64,000 nt of DNA from Luteibacter sp. UNC138MFCol5.1. Lineage in GTDB: Bacteria; Pseudomonadota; Gammaproteobacteria; Xanthomonadales; Rhodanobacteraceae. The translations under genes and the position numbers were made by a program. Every line of letters starts with the position of its first letter. Position 1 is the first letter of the stretch. Positions 37,363 through 46,298 of the stretch are shown here, in pieces. The DNA is taken from positions 312,143 through 376,142 of the forward strand of contig NZ_FODZ01000004.1 of the NCBI RefSeq assembly GCF_900110505.1, given 5' to 3'. The notes beneath the pieces are model-generated. The model ran no database searches and was not told the origin of the DNA. It was given only the letters and a program-made list of their open reading frames with translations.

Positions 37363-37477
37363 CGCTCCGGCCAGGGTGGCGGATTTTGTCAGTACCTCGG
37401 CGGGATTCGGTAACCCGCCGCCATGCCGGATGCCTACGATGGCGGGTGACGCATTCCGCCATCGACTGGATACCCGC

Positions 37478-39268
37478 ATGACATACGCCGCCCCCGTGAA
37501 GGACATGACCTTCGTGCTCGAGCACCTCGTCGGCATGGACCGCATCGCCGGTCTTCCCGGCATGAGCGAGGCCACGCTCGACCTCGCGCGCGCCGTGCTG
37601 GAGGAAGCCGCGAACCTGAGCGGCGAGGTCCTCGCCCCGCTGAACGCCGCGGGCGACCGCCAGCCCAGCCACTGGGACGACGGCAAGGTCACCTCGTCGC
37701 CGGGCTTCCGCGACGCGTACAAGCACTACGTCGACGGCGGCTGGCAGGGCATCTCGCATCCGGGCGAATACGGTGGCCAGGGCCTGCCCAAGGTGATCTC
37801 GGCACCGTGCGCGGAGATGCTGCAGGCGGCGAACCTGTCGTTCGGCCTGTGCCCGCTGCTCACCGATGGCGCGATCGAGGCGCTGCTCACCGCCGCGTCC
37901 GACGAGCTGAAGGAGCGCTATCTTCCGAAGCTGATCGCCGGCGAATGGACCGGCACCATGAACCTCACGGAGCCGCAGGCCGGATCGGATCTGGCGCTCC
38001 TGCGCGCGCGCGCCGAACCGCAGGCCGATGGCTCGCACCGGATCCACGGCACGAAGATCTTCATCACCTGGGGTGAGCACGACCTCACCGACAACATCGT
38101 GCACCTCGTGCTGGCCCGCGTGCCGGACGCACCGGAAGGCATCAAGGGCATCTCGCTCTTCGCGGTGCCGAAGTTCCTCGTCGGCGACGACGGCGCGCCC
38201 GGCGAACGAAACGCGGTGGAATGCGTGTCGATCGAGCACAAGCTCGGCATCAAGGCGAGCCCCACGGCCGTGCTGCAGTACGACGGCGCGGTCGGTCATC
38301 TGGTCGGCGAGGTCAATCGCGGCCTCGAGTACATGTTCGTGATGATGAACGCCGCGCGGTACGCCGTCGGCCTGCAAGGCGTCGCGGTCGCCGAGGCGGC
38401 CTATCAGAAAGCCGTCGGCTATGCGCGCGACCGCGTGCAGAGCCGCCCCGTCGACGGCTCGGCGAAGGGCGCCGTGGCGATCATCCGGCACCCCGATGTC
38501 CGGCGCATGCTCATGGAGATGCGCGCCCTGACCGAAGGTGCGCGTGCCCTCGCCTATGTCGCGGCGGGCTACTCGGATGTGGCGCACCATGTCGCCGACA
38601 CCGACGAGCAGGCGCTGCATCGCGCCGCCTACGAATTCCTCGTGCCGATCGTGAAGGGCTGGAGCACCGAACGTTCGATCGACGTCGCCAGCCTCGGCAT
38701 CCAGATCCACGGCGGCATGGGCTTCGTCGAGGAAACCGGTGCGGCGCAGTTCCTGCGCGATGCCCGCATCCTGACGATCTACGAAGGCACGACGGCGATC
38801 CAGGCGAACGATCTGGTGGGCCGCAAGACCCTGCGTGACCGCGGCGCGACGGCAGGCTGGTTCCTGCAGAAGATCGACGGCACGCTGGCCGAACTCGACG
38901 CCCACGCCGACGCGGCGACGCCGGCTTTCGAGACGATGCGCCGGAACCTGCGGGCCGGCCGCGACCTCATGGCCGATGCCATCGCGTTCCTGCTCCAGAA
39001 CGCCGCGGAGCGCCCGAACGCCGTTTACGGCGCCGGCGTGCCCTACCTCGAACTGTGCGGCGTGGTGCTGTGCGGATGGCAGATGGCGCGCGCCCTGCTG
39101 CTTTCGACCGCCAGGCGCCACGAGGATCCGGACTTCCACGCGACGAAGATCGCGACGGCGCACTTCTACGCCGCGCACGTGCTGCCGCGCGCCAGCAGCC
39201 ATGCCGCCACGATCCGTTCGCCCGACGCGATCGAGGACGCGCTGGCGCTCGATCCCGCGCAGTTCTGA
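37478..39268 (+). CDS. Acyl-CoA dehydrogenase, DmdC-like
   Basis: The 596-residue protein starts at ATG 37478 (TYAAPVKDMTFVLEHLVG). This long acyl-CoA dehydrogenase subfamily includes 3-methylmercaptopropionyl-CoA dehydrogenase. Seen are the FAD/substrate segments TMNLTEPQAGSDL and HGTKIFITWGEHDL, GGMGFVEETGAAQFLRDARI, and the catalytic-base region IYEGTTAIQANDLVGRK. The C-terminal dehydrogenase-like domain continues to the end. It is followed after 12 bases by ETF-QO, the next step in electron transfer from acyl-CoA to quinone. The acyl substrate is not determined. Confidence 0.9.
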   Translation: MTYAAPVKDMTFVLEHLVGMDRIAGLPGMSEATLDLARAVLEEAANLSGEVLAPLNAAGDRQPSHWDDGKVTSSPGFRDAYKHYVDGGWQGISHPGEYGGQGLPKVISAPCAEMLQAANLSFGLCPLLTDGAIEALLTAASDELKERYLPKLIAGEWTGTMNLTEPQAGSDLALLRARAEPQADGSHRIHGTKIFITWGEHDLTDNIVHLVLARVPDAPEGIKGISLFAVPKFLVGDDGAPGERNAVECVSIEHKLGIKASPTAVLQYDGAVGHLVGEVNRGLEYMFVMMNAARYAVGLQGVAVAEAAYQKAVGYARDRVQSRPVDGSAKGAVAIIRHPDVRRMLMEMRALTEGARALAYVAAGYSDVAHHVADTDEQALHRAAYEFLVPIVKGWSTERSIDVASLGIQIHGGMGFVEETGAAQFLRDARILTIYEGTTAIQANDLVGRKTLRDRGATAGWFLQKIDGTLAELDAHADAATPAFETMRRNLRAGRDLMADAIAFLLQNAAERPNAVYGAGVPYLELCGVVLCGWQMARALLLSTARRHEDPDFHATKIATAHFYAAHVLPRASSHAATIRSPDAIEDALALDPAQF

Positions 39269-39280
39269 CCGGAACGCATC

Positions 39281-40966
39281 ATGACGCCAGAAGCACTCCT
39301 CGCCGCCCACGGCCCACGCGAATCCATGGACTACGACGTCGTGGTCGTGGGTGCCGGTCCCGGCGGCCTCGCCACCGCCATCCGCCTGAAGCAGCTCGCC
39401 GCGGCCGCGGGGCGCGAACTGTCGGTCTGCGTTCTCGAAAAGGGCTCCGAACCGGGGGCGCACATCCTTTCCGGCGCGATCATGGACCCGAGGGCCCTCA
39501 CCGAACTCTTCCCCGACTGGAAAGAGCGCGGCGCGCCCCTGACCCAGCCGGTCACCCGGGACGAGTTCCTGTTCCTCGGCGAAAGCGGCGCCCGCGCCAC
39601 GCCGGAGTGGCTGCTGCCGGCGTGCTTCCACAACCGAGGCAACTACATCGTCAGCCTGGGCGCCGTCGTGCGCTGGCTGGCGACGCAGGCCGAAGCGCTG
39701 GGCGTGGAGATCTTCCCCGGCTTTCCCGCGGCGGAAGTCCTGTACGACGACGCGGGTGCGGTCAAGGGCGTGGCGACCGGTGACATGGGTATCGGCAAGG
39801 ATGGCCAGCCGACCGACCAGTTCCAGCTCGGCATGGCGTTGCACGCCCGCTACACGATCTTCGCCGAAGGAGCGCGCGGTCAGCTCGGCCGCGAACTCAT
39901 CGACCGATTCCGCCTCGACGACGGGCGCGATCCGCAGAGCTACGGTATCGGCATCAAGGAGCTGTGGCAGGCCGATCCCGCGCGACACCAGCCGGGGCTC
40001 GTGGTGCACACCGCCGGATGGCCGCTGGAGGACGACACGTACGGCGGCTCGTTCCTCTATCACGCGGAGGACGGCAAGATCGCCGTGGGCTTCGTCGTCG
40101 GTCTGGATTACGGCAACCCCTGGCTCTCACCCTTCGACGAGTTCCAGCGCTTCAAGACGCATCCGTCGATCCGCAAACACCTCGAAGGCGGCACGCGGAT
40201 CGGATACGGCGCGCGAGCCATCACCGCGGGCGGTCTGCTCTCGCTGCCGAAGACCGTCTTCCCCGGCGGCGCGCTCGTGGGTTGCGAAGCCGGTTTCCTC
40301 AATGCGAGCCGCATCAAGGGCAGCCATGCGGCGATCAAGACCGGCATGCTCGCCGCCGAGGCGGCGTTCGTCGCCATCGCCGAGGGTCGCGCGCACGACG
40401 AGCTGAGCGCGTATCCGGCGGAGTTCGAGCGGAGCTGGCTGCATGCCGAACTGCGCCAGGCGAAGAACTTCAAGCAATGGTTCAAGAAGGGCCGCGCCGT
40501 CGCGACGGCGATGACCGGTATCGAACAATGGCTGCTGCCGAAGCTCGGCTTCCGCGAGCCGCCCTGGACGCTTCATCACCATACGCCCGACCACGCCAAC
40601 CTGCGCCCGGCCGCGACGAGTCCGCGGATCGTCTACCCGAAACCCGACGGCGTGCTCACCTTCGATCGCCTGAGTTCGGTGTTCCTCTCCAGCACCCACC
40701 ACGACGAAGACCAGCCGGCGCATCTCACGCTGAAGGACCGCTCGCTGCCCGTGCGCGTGAACCTAACGCAGTACGCCGGCCCGGAGGCCAGGTACTGCCC
40801 CGCGGGCGTCTACGAGTACATCGGCGTCGACGAAGGTGCGCCCAGGCTGCAGATCAACGCGCAGAACTGCGTGCACTGCAAGACCTGCGACATCAAGGAT
40901 CCGATGCAGAACATCGTCTGGGTCGCGCCACAGGGTGGTGGCGGACCGAACTACGCGGGCATGTGA
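39281..40966 (+). CDS. Electron transfer flavoprotein-ubiquinone oxidoreductase
   Basis: The 561-residue protein has the ETF-QO layout. An N-terminal FAD site (VVVVGAGPGGLATAIRLKQL) is followed by a quinone/membrane-binding middle (LVGCEAGFLNASRIKGSHAA). A C-terminal [4Fe-4S] ferredoxin domain carries cysteines in ARYCPAGVYEY and NCVHCKTCDIKDP. It takes electrons from ETF reduced by acyl-CoA dehydrogenases and passes them to ubiquinone at the inner membrane. It forms a two-gene unit with the acyl-CoA dehydrogenase upstream; the ETF subunits are not in this window. Confidence 0.95.
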   Translation: MTPEALLAAHGPRESMDYDVVVVGAGPGGLATAIRLKQLAAAAGRELSVCVLEKGSEPGAHILSGAIMDPRALTELFPDWKERGAPLTQPVTRDEFLFLGESGARATPEWLLPACFHNRGNYIVSLGAVVRWLATQAEALGVEIFPGFPAAEVLYDDAGAVKGVATGDMGIGKDGQPTDQFQLGMALHARYTIFAEGARGQLGRELIDRFRLDDGRDPQSYGIGIKELWQADPARHQPGLVVHTAGWPLEDDTYGGSFLYHAEDGKIAVGFVVGLDYGNPWLSPFDEFQRFKTHPSIRKHLEGGTRIGYGARAITAGGLLSLPKTVFPGGALVGCEAGFLNASRIKGSHAAIKTGMLAAEAAFVAIAEGRAHDELSAYPAEFERSWLHAELRQAKNFKQWFKKGRAVATAMTGIEQWLLPKLGFREPPWTLHHHTPDHANLRPAATSPRIVYPKPDGVLTFDRLSSVFLSSTHHDEDQPAHLTLKDRSLPVRVNLTQYAGPEARYCPAGVYEYIGVDEGAPRLQINAQNCVHCKTCDIKDPMQNIVWVAPQGGGGPNYAGM

Positions 40967-40973
40967 CCGTCAC

Positions 40974-40993
40974 GGGGCGACACGCGTCGCCCC
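40974..40993. terminator. Hairpin between convergent ETF-QO and gntR genes
   Basis: Perfect eight-base arms GGGGCGAC and GTCGCCCC flank a four-base ACGC loop in the 35-base gap between two convergent stop codons. It could serve both strands. No T tract is seen. Confidence 0.6.
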
Positions 40994-41001
40994 CTGCCCC
41001 G

Positions 41002-41826
41002 CTACGTCCGCGAACGCTTGCTTCGCGTGGCGGCGTTTCCCACCAGCGACGGGTCGTGGATGATGTGGCCCGCGCTCAGCGTGTCGATCGCGTCGCCCGG
41101 CACTTCCATCAGGATGCGGCTGTACCGTGGCGTGAGGTGCGCGGTGACGTACATCACCGGACGTCCGGTGTGATCGTGCATCACGCGCGACATGCGGATC
41201 AGCGCGGTGCTGAGGTCGCATTCGAGCAGCTTCGCGCGATACGGATCCGCCGACTCGGCGCTGATCTCCTGCACCACGCGTCCGAAGCGCACGCCCATCG
41301 CGTTGAGCAGCGCGTACATCGGACTGCGCTTCAGCGCCGCCGTCGTGATGTCCTTGCCGATGTCCGCCGGCACCCAGGCTTCGGTGATCATCAACGGCGT
41401 GTCGCTGGCGACGCGCACGCGCACCGCGTGCACGACGCGGCCCGGACGCGGAATCCGCAGGAACGCGTTGATGCCAGGAGGCGGCGCGATCGTTTCGAGC
41501 GTCACGACGCGCACATCCGTCGACTGCGCGGTGTGTTTCAGTTCGTCGATGAAGCTCAGCGCCGATAGATTCGCACCGGTGGTGAGGTTGTCGGTGACGT
41601 AGGTGCCGCTGCCGTGACGGCGCTGCACGAGTCCTTCCGCTTCGAGATCGGCGAGCGCTCTGCGCACCGTCGCACGCGCCACGCCGAAGAGCTGCACGAG
41701 CGCCTCTTCCTTCGGCAGCGCCGTGCCCGGTGCGTAGGTCCCTTGCGCGATGCCGTCCTTGAGCACGAGGAAAATCTGCCTGTGCAAGGCCGTCCCTTTT
41801 GTGCGCGTAAGTCCTTCATTTTTCAT
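41002..41826 (-). CDS. GntR-family regulator, HutC subfamily
   Basis: The protein is about 274 residues from ATG 41826 (KNEGLTRTKGTALHRQIF); two further ATGs lie within 33 bases upstream. It has an N-terminal winged helix (PKEEALVQLFGVARATVRRA, GLVQRRHGSGTYV) and a C-terminal UTRA ligand-binding domain (ALIRMSRVMHDHTGRPVMYV). It is divergent from the lyase gene that opens the organic-acid cluster, and a symmetrical site with HutC-type half-sites lies between them. It is probably the repressor of the cluster, released by a substrate or intermediate. Confidence 0.88.
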   Translation of the reverse strand: MKNEGLTRTKGTALHRQIFLVLKDGIAQGTYAPGTALPKEEALVQLFGVARATVRRALADLEAEGLVQRRHGSGTYVTDNLTTGANLSALSFIDELKHTAQSTDVRVVTLETIAPPPGINAFLRIPRPGRVVHAVRVRVASDTPLMITEAWVPADIGKDITTAALKRSPMYALLNAMGVRFGRVVQEISAESADPYRAKLLECDLSTALIRMSRVMHDHTGRPVMYVTAHLTPRYSRILMEVPGDAIDTLSAGHIIHDPSLVGNAATRSKRSRT

Positions 41827-41859
41827 GCAGTGCAGCATAACAGACGCTTGACGCCCCAT

Positions 41860-41887
41860 GTCTAGTTGTTCAACACTCTAGACAACT
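41860..41887. promoter_or_regulatory. Candidate HutC-type operator
   Basis: Half-sites GTCTAG (41860-41865) and CTAGAC (41878-41883) form an inverted repeat. AGTTGT/ACAACT arms are nested around it and a TGTTCAACA palindrome sits at the centre. GT-n-TA-n-AC-type half-sites are typical of HutC-subfamily regulators. The site lies between the divergent gntR and lyase start codons. Confidence 0.55.
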
Positions 41888-41915
41888 TTGGTGGGTACGG
41901 AACGGGTGTCGGTGT

Positions 41916-42785
41916 ATGTCTGAATCCTCGGGACTCGGTGCGTTGCTCGCGGCGCCCGGCATGACGATCGTGCCGGGTGCGTACGACGCGATCGGTGCGC
42001 GGCTGATCGAAGAGGCCGGCTTCGCCGCCGCGTACATGACCGGCGCGGGCACCGCCCTCGCACGCGGCTACCCCGACCTCGGCCTGATCACCATGACGGA
42101 GATGGTCGAGAACGCCGGCACGATGGCGCGCGCGATCGGTATCCCCCTGATCGCCGACGCGGACACCGGCTTCGGTAATGAACTGAATGTCACCCGCTGC
42201 GTCCGCGAGTACGAAGCGCGCGGCGTCGCGGCGATCCACATCGAGGATCAGGTGATGCCCAAGCGCTGCGGCCACCTCGACGGCAAGGAAGTCGTGTCGC
42301 GTCAGGAATTCCTGGCCAAGGTCCGCGCCGCCGTGGCGGCGCGCCGCCATCCCGGCTTCGGCATCATCGCGCGCACCGACGCCCGCGCCGTGCTCGGTTT
42401 CGACGAGGCCGTCTGGCGCGCCAACGCGGCGCTCGACGCGGGCGCCGACATGGCGTTCGTCGAAGCCACGCAGACGCTCGACGAAGCGGCGTCGGTACCA
42501 CGACTCGTCGCCGGTCCCTGCGTCCTCAACGTCGTGCCCGGCGGTCGCACGCCTCTGTCGGATCTCGGCGAGGCGGAGTCGATGGGCTACCGGATGGCGA
42601 TCCTCCCGGCACTGGTCTTCATGGCCACGATCGACGCCGCCGACGCCGTGCTGGCGACGCTTCGCCGCACGCGGGTATCGCCGCCGCGCGAGCAGAACAT
42701 CACGCAGATGTTCCGCCGGTTCGATGCCGATCGCTGGGACGCGCTGCGTTCGCGTTTCCTCGGCGAGGACGTGACGACGCCATGA
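41916..42785 (+). CDS. Isocitrate lyase/PEP mutase family lyase (dimethylmalate-lyase-like)
   Basis: The 289-residue enzyme belongs to the methylisocitrate lyase/PEP mutase superfamily. Landmarks are the opening PGAYDAIGARLIEEAGF, metal-binding DADTGFGN, HIEDQVMPKRCGH with the catalytic-loop Cys, and ARTDARAVLGFDEA. The KRCGH loop indicates C-C lyase rather than phosphonomutase activity. It would split a 2-hydroxy-dicarboxylate or tricarboxylate into pyruvate (or a 2-oxo acid) plus another acid. Its stop overlaps the next gene (ATGA), and that gene encodes a LeuC-like hydro-lyase. This pairing resembles the 2,3-dimethylmalate lyase/dehydratase set of nicotinate fermenters. PrpB and oxaloacetate decarboxylase are alternative identities. 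Confidence 0.82.
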   Translation: MSESSGLGALLAAPGMTIVPGAYDAIGARLIEEAGFAAAYMTGAGTALARGYPDLGLITMTEMVENAGTMARAIGIPLIADADTGFGNELNVTRCVREYEARGVAAIHIEDQVMPKRCGHLDGKEVVSRQEFLAKVRAAVAARRHPGFGIIARTDARAVLGFDEAVWRANAALDAGADMAFVEATQTLDEAASVPRLVAGPCVLNVVPGGRTPLSDLGEAESMGYRMAILPALVFMATIDAADAVLATLRRTRVSPPREQNITQMFRRFDADRWDALRSRFLGEDVTTP

Positions 42786-44191
42786 CCGCCCGTACTCTCT
42801 TCGACAAACTGTGGGACGCGCACGTGGTGCGCGACCTCGGCGACGGCTGGGCCCTGCTCCACATCGATCGCCACCTGCTGCACGACCTCTCCGGGCCGCC
42901 GGCACTCGCGGAAGTCGCCGAACGTGGCCTCGGTCTCCACGACGCCCGCCTCGTGTTCGCGACGCCGGACCACGCCGTGTCGAGCCAGCCGGGACGTGTC
43001 GCCACCACGTTTCCACAAGGCGGAAAGTTGCATGCGGCCCTGAAGAGCCGCAGCGCGGCGATGAACGTGCGCCTGTTCGACCTCGGCGAGCCGGGCCAGG
43101 GCATCGTCCACGTGATGGGCCCGGAACTCGGCATCGTGCTCCCGGGCTTGACGGTCATCTGCGGCGACAGCCATACGTGCACGAACGGCGGCCTCGGCGC
43201 GCTCGCGTTCGGCGTCGGCTCGTCGGAGAGCACGCATGCGCTCGCCACGCAGACCTTGCGGATGCGCAAACCCAGGGAGCTGCGCATCCGTTGCGAAGGA
43301 CGCCTTGGCGCCGGCGTGACGGCGAAGGACCTCGCGCTGCACATCATCGGGAAGCTGGGCGCTTCCGCCGGCGTCGAGAGCGTCATCGAATACACCGGCC
43401 CCGCCATCGAGGCCCTGGGCGTCGAAGGGCGACTCACGCTGTGCAACCTGTCGGTGGAGCTCGGCGCGCGGGCTGGCATCGTCGCGCCGGACCAGCGCAC
43501 CTTCGATTACCTGCGCGGCCGTCCCTTCGCGCCCACCGGCGAGGACTTCGATCGGGCCGTGGCTCACTGGCGCACCCTCGCCAGCGATCCGGATTCGCAG
43601 CCGGACCGCGAGGAAATCATCGACGCCTCGGCGGTACGCGCCACCGTGACCTGGGGCACCAGTCCCGAACATGCCCTGGCGATCGACGCCAACGTCCCGG
43701 ATCCGATGGACGTGCGCGAGGCGACGCAGCGCGAGGCGCTGCGTGCCGCGCTGGACTACATGGGCCTGACCGCCGGGCAGCCGATCGCGGGGACGCCCGT
43801 GGACTGGGTATTCATCGGCTCCTGCGCCAACGCGCGCCTGAGCGACCTGCGCGCCGCGGCCGAGGTCGCGCGCGACCGGCACGTCGCGCCGGGCGTCACG
43901 GCGTGGGTGGTGCCGGGATCCGAATCCGTCAAGCGCGCCGCCGAAGCCGAAGGGCTGCACGATGTCTTCCTCGCCGCCGGGTTCCAGTGGCGCGAGCCGG
44001 GCTGCAGCATGTGCGTGGCGGCCAACGGCGAACGCGTGCCGCCGGGCCAGCGCTCGGTATCCACGTCGAACCGCAACTTCGTCGGGCGCCAGGGACCCGG
44101 TGCGCGCACGCACCTGGCGAGTCCGCCGATGGCGGCCGCCGCCGCGATCGCGGGCGCGATCGTCGACGTGGCGCAGGTGACGGGAGCATGA
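42782..44191 (+). CDS. Aconitase-family hydro-lyase, large subunit (LeuC-like)
   Basis: The 469-residue protein has the LeuC fold. Landmarks are an early FDKLWDAHVV, GDSHTCTNGGLGALAFGVG with the first cluster Cys, FIGSCANARLSDLRAA, and GCSMCVAANGE supplying the other two [4Fe-4S] cysteines. NRNFVGRQGPGARTHLASP lies near the end. It pairs with the small subunit encoded immediately after (four-base overlap) to make a dehydratase/isomerase acting on a branched malate-type acid. The setting with a C-C lyase and transporter argues for a catabolic paralogue (compare DmdA) rather than the leucine-biosynthetic enzyme; leuB and leuA are absent here. Confidence 0.88.
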   Translation: MTARTLFDKLWDAHVVRDLGDGWALLHIDRHLLHDLSGPPALAEVAERGLGLHDARLVFATPDHAVSSQPGRVATTFPQGGKLHAALKSRSAAMNVRLFDLGEPGQGIVHVMGPELGIVLPGLTVICGDSHTCTNGGLGALAFGVGSSESTHALATQTLRMRKPRELRIRCEGRLGAGVTAKDLALHIIGKLGASAGVESVIEYTGPAIEALGVEGRLTLCNLSVELGARAGIVAPDQRTFDYLRGRPFAPTGEDFDRAVAHWRTLASDPDSQPDREEIIDASAVRATVTWGTSPEHALAIDANVPDPMDVREATQREALRAALDYMGLTAGQPIAGTPVDWVFIGSCANARLSDLRAAAEVARDRHVAPGVTAWVVPGSESVKRAAEAEGLHDVFLAAGFQWREPGCSMCVAANGERVPPGQRSVSTSNRNFVGRQGPGARTHLASPPMAAAAAIAGAIVDVAQVTGA

Positions 44192-44808
44192 CCGTGAAAC
44201 GCGAGCCGTTCACCACCGTATCGGGGCCGGCCGCCTGGCTCCCGAAGCCGAACATCGATACCGACGTCATCATCCGCATCGAGCGTCTCACCACGCTCCC
44301 GCGTGGCGAGCTCGGCCCCTACGGCTTCGAATCGCTGCGTTATCGCCCCGACGGCAGCGAAGACCCGGACTTCGTGATGAACCAGCCCCGGTTCCGTCGC
44401 GCGCCGTTCCTTCTCGCCGGCGAGAACTTCGGCTGCGGTTCGTCGCGCGAGGGCGCCGTGTGGGCATTGCGCGAGATGGGCGTCCGTTGCGTCATCGCGC
44501 CCAGCTTCGGCGACATCTTCTACAGCAACTGCTTTCAGAACGGCGTGCTTCCCATCCGCCTGCCGGCCGACGAGGTCGAGGCCATCGGCAGCCTCTGCCG
44601 CACGGGCGCGCCGCTGAAAGTCGATCTCGAACGGCTCCGCCTGGAGCCGCCCGGACAGCCCCCGCTGTCGTTCACCGTCGATGCCCAGCGCCGGGAGGCG
44701 TTGCTCACCGGCCTGGACGACATCGACCGGACCCTCAAGGACGACGACGCCATCCGCGCATGGCAAAACGCAGACCGCGCGGCACGGCCGTGGGTCTGGT
44801 CGATCTGA
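44188..44808 (+). CDS. Aconitase-family hydro-lyase, small subunit (LeuD-like)
   Basis: The 206-residue protein starts at ATG 44188, overlapping the LeuC-like stop. Family motifs are LPKPNIDTDVIIRIERL, FLLAGENFGCGSSREGAVWAL and CVIAPSFGDIFYSNCFQNGVLPI. It forms the swivelling domain of the hydro-lyase with the preceding large subunit. The fused position within a lyase/transporter operon supports a catabolic role comparable to DmdB. The substrate is inferred, not seen. Confidence 0.88.
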   Translation: MTVKREPFTTVSGPAAWLPKPNIDTDVIIRIERLTTLPRGELGPYGFESLRYRPDGSEDPDFVMNQPRFRRAPFLLAGENFGCGSSREGAVWALREMGVRCVIAPSFGDIFYSNCFQNGVLPIRLPADEVEAIGSLCRTGAPLKVDLERLRLEPPGQPPLSFTVDAQRREALLTGLDDIDRTLKDDDAIRAWQNADRAARPWVWSI

Positions 44809-44874
44809 ACCCACCCTCGAATCGTCGATGACCTCGGCGCCCGGGACACGCGAAGCGTGACATCGGAGACAAAC

Positions 44875-46272
44875 GTGAAAAGCGAGACCTTCCAGATCGT
44901 CGACGGCACGGGAACACCCGCGCCGCCGGATCGCGCCACCGCCGCGCAGCGGCTCGACCGCCTGCCCACGGCGTCCTTCCATCGCCGCATGGCGATGATG
45001 ATCGGTCTCGGCCTGTTCTTCGACGGCTTCGACCTCTACATGGCGAGCGGCATCATGCCCGCACTCGCGGCGTCCGGCTGGGCCGATATCCACGCGAACG
45101 CGCTGTTCGCCTCGGCCGGCGCGCTGGGCGCGCTGATCGGCGCGTTCTTCGCGGGGTGGCTGGGCGACCGGCGCGGTCGCAAGTTCACCTTCCAGTTCAA
45201 TCTCGGCCTGTTCGGCTCGATGTCGGTCGCCGCGGCGTTCGCGCCGAACATGGAGTGGCTGATCGCGCTGCGCTTCCTCATGAGCATCGGGCTGGGCGCG
45301 GAGATCGTCGTCGGCTACGCGACCATCTCGGAGTTCGTGCCGCCCGCCACCCGCGGGCGCTGGAGCGCCGTGCTGCTGTTCGTCGCCACCGCGTCGCTGC
45401 TGGCGTCGAACCTGGTGGGCTATCTCGTCATCCCGACGTTCGGCTGGCGCTGGATGTTCGTCATCGCCGGCGCGGGTGGGCTGGTGGTGTGGGCCATGCG
45501 CAAGAGCATGCCGGAATCGCCGCGCTGGCTGGAACTGGTCGGACGCTGGCGGGAGGCCGACGCGATCCTGGATCGCATCGAGGCGGAGGTGTCCACGCAG
45601 ACGGGCAAGCCGTTCCCGCCGCTCGCGAACGCGCGCGTCGTCGCCGCATCCACGTTCACGACGCGGGACCTCTTCCGCTCGCCGATCCTCCGCTCGACCG
45701 TCATCGGCGTCACGCTGAACGTCGTCGCCCTGAGCGCGCTCTACGGCTTCATCATCTGGTTGCCCACGTTCCTCGTGAAGCAGGGTCTCGCGGTGCAGGC
45801 CTCGCTCGGACACACGGCGCTCATTTCGACCGGCAGCCTCGCCGGCGTCTTCCTCGCCGGCCTGCTCATCGATCGCTGGAGCCGGAAGCACTGGATCGTC
45901 CTGGCCTCGGTGATCTCCGCCGTGCTCGGCTACGCCTACGCCAACGCGGGCAGCCTCGAGGCCACGACGGCCGTCGGCATCGCGCTGATCGCCTCGCTGT
46001 ACCTCGGCACGACGATGGGCTGGACGACCTACGTCCCCGAACTGTTTCCCACGGAGCTGCGCCTCCGCGGCGCCGGCATCTCGAGCGTGGCCGGCCGCGC
46101 GGTCGCCATCGTCGCGCCGCAGGCCGTGGCGCAGCTCTACGCTATCAATGGCGTCAACGCCGTCGTCTACAGCCTCATCGGCCTGCTCGTCGCCCAGGCG
46201 GTGATCGTCGGGCTGTTCGGCATACAGACGAACCGGCGCTCGCTCGACATGCAGTTCGTGGGCAACCACTGA
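44875..46272 (+). CDS. MFS acid:H+ symporter (AAHS-type)
   Basis: I start at GTG 44875, which has a well-placed GGAGACAAAC upstream. The product is 465 residues with 12 membrane helices. It carries the AAHS/sugar-porter landmarks LGLFFDGFDLYMASGIMPAL (conserved Asp in helix 1), GWLGDRRGRKF, the mid-protein MPESPRWLE, and TYVPELFPTELRLRGAG. It probably imports the organic acid handled by the neighbouring lyase and hydro-lyase. A 66-base gap separates it from the leuD-like gene. Confidence 0.9.
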   Translation: MKSETFQIVDGTGTPAPPDRATAAQRLDRLPTASFHRRMAMMIGLGLFFDGFDLYMASGIMPALAASGWADIHANALFASAGALGALIGAFFAGWLGDRRGRKFTFQFNLGLFGSMSVAAAFAPNMEWLIALRFLMSIGLGAEIVVGYATISEFVPPATRGRWSAVLLFVATASLLASNLVGYLVIPTFGWRWMFVIAGAGGLVVWAMRKSMPESPRWLELVGRWREADAILDRIEAEVSTQTGKPFPPLANARVVAASTFTTRDLFRSPILRSTVIGVTLNVVALSALYGFIIWLPTFLVKQGLAVQASLGHTALISTGSLAGVFLAGLLIDRWSRKHWIVLASVISAVLGYAYANAGSLEATTAVGIALIASLYLGTTMGWTTYVPELFPTELRLRGAGISSVAGRAVAIVAPQAVAQLYAINGVNAVVYSLIGLLVAQAVIVGLFGIQTNRRSLDMQFVGNH

Positions 46273-46298
46273 TACGGATCAACGAAGAAGGCACACGT

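Noticed and set aside
37196-40063. A 955-codon minus-strand frame opposite the acyl-CoA dehydrogenase and ETF-QO genes
   Set aside because: The plus-strand proteins have full catalytic motifs. The antisense frame is Arg/His/Gly-rich without recognisable motifs.
43756-46269. An 837-codon minus-strand frame opposite the LeuC/LeuD/MFS genes
   Set aside because: It spans three clear plus-strand genes and has only charged low-complexity sequence.
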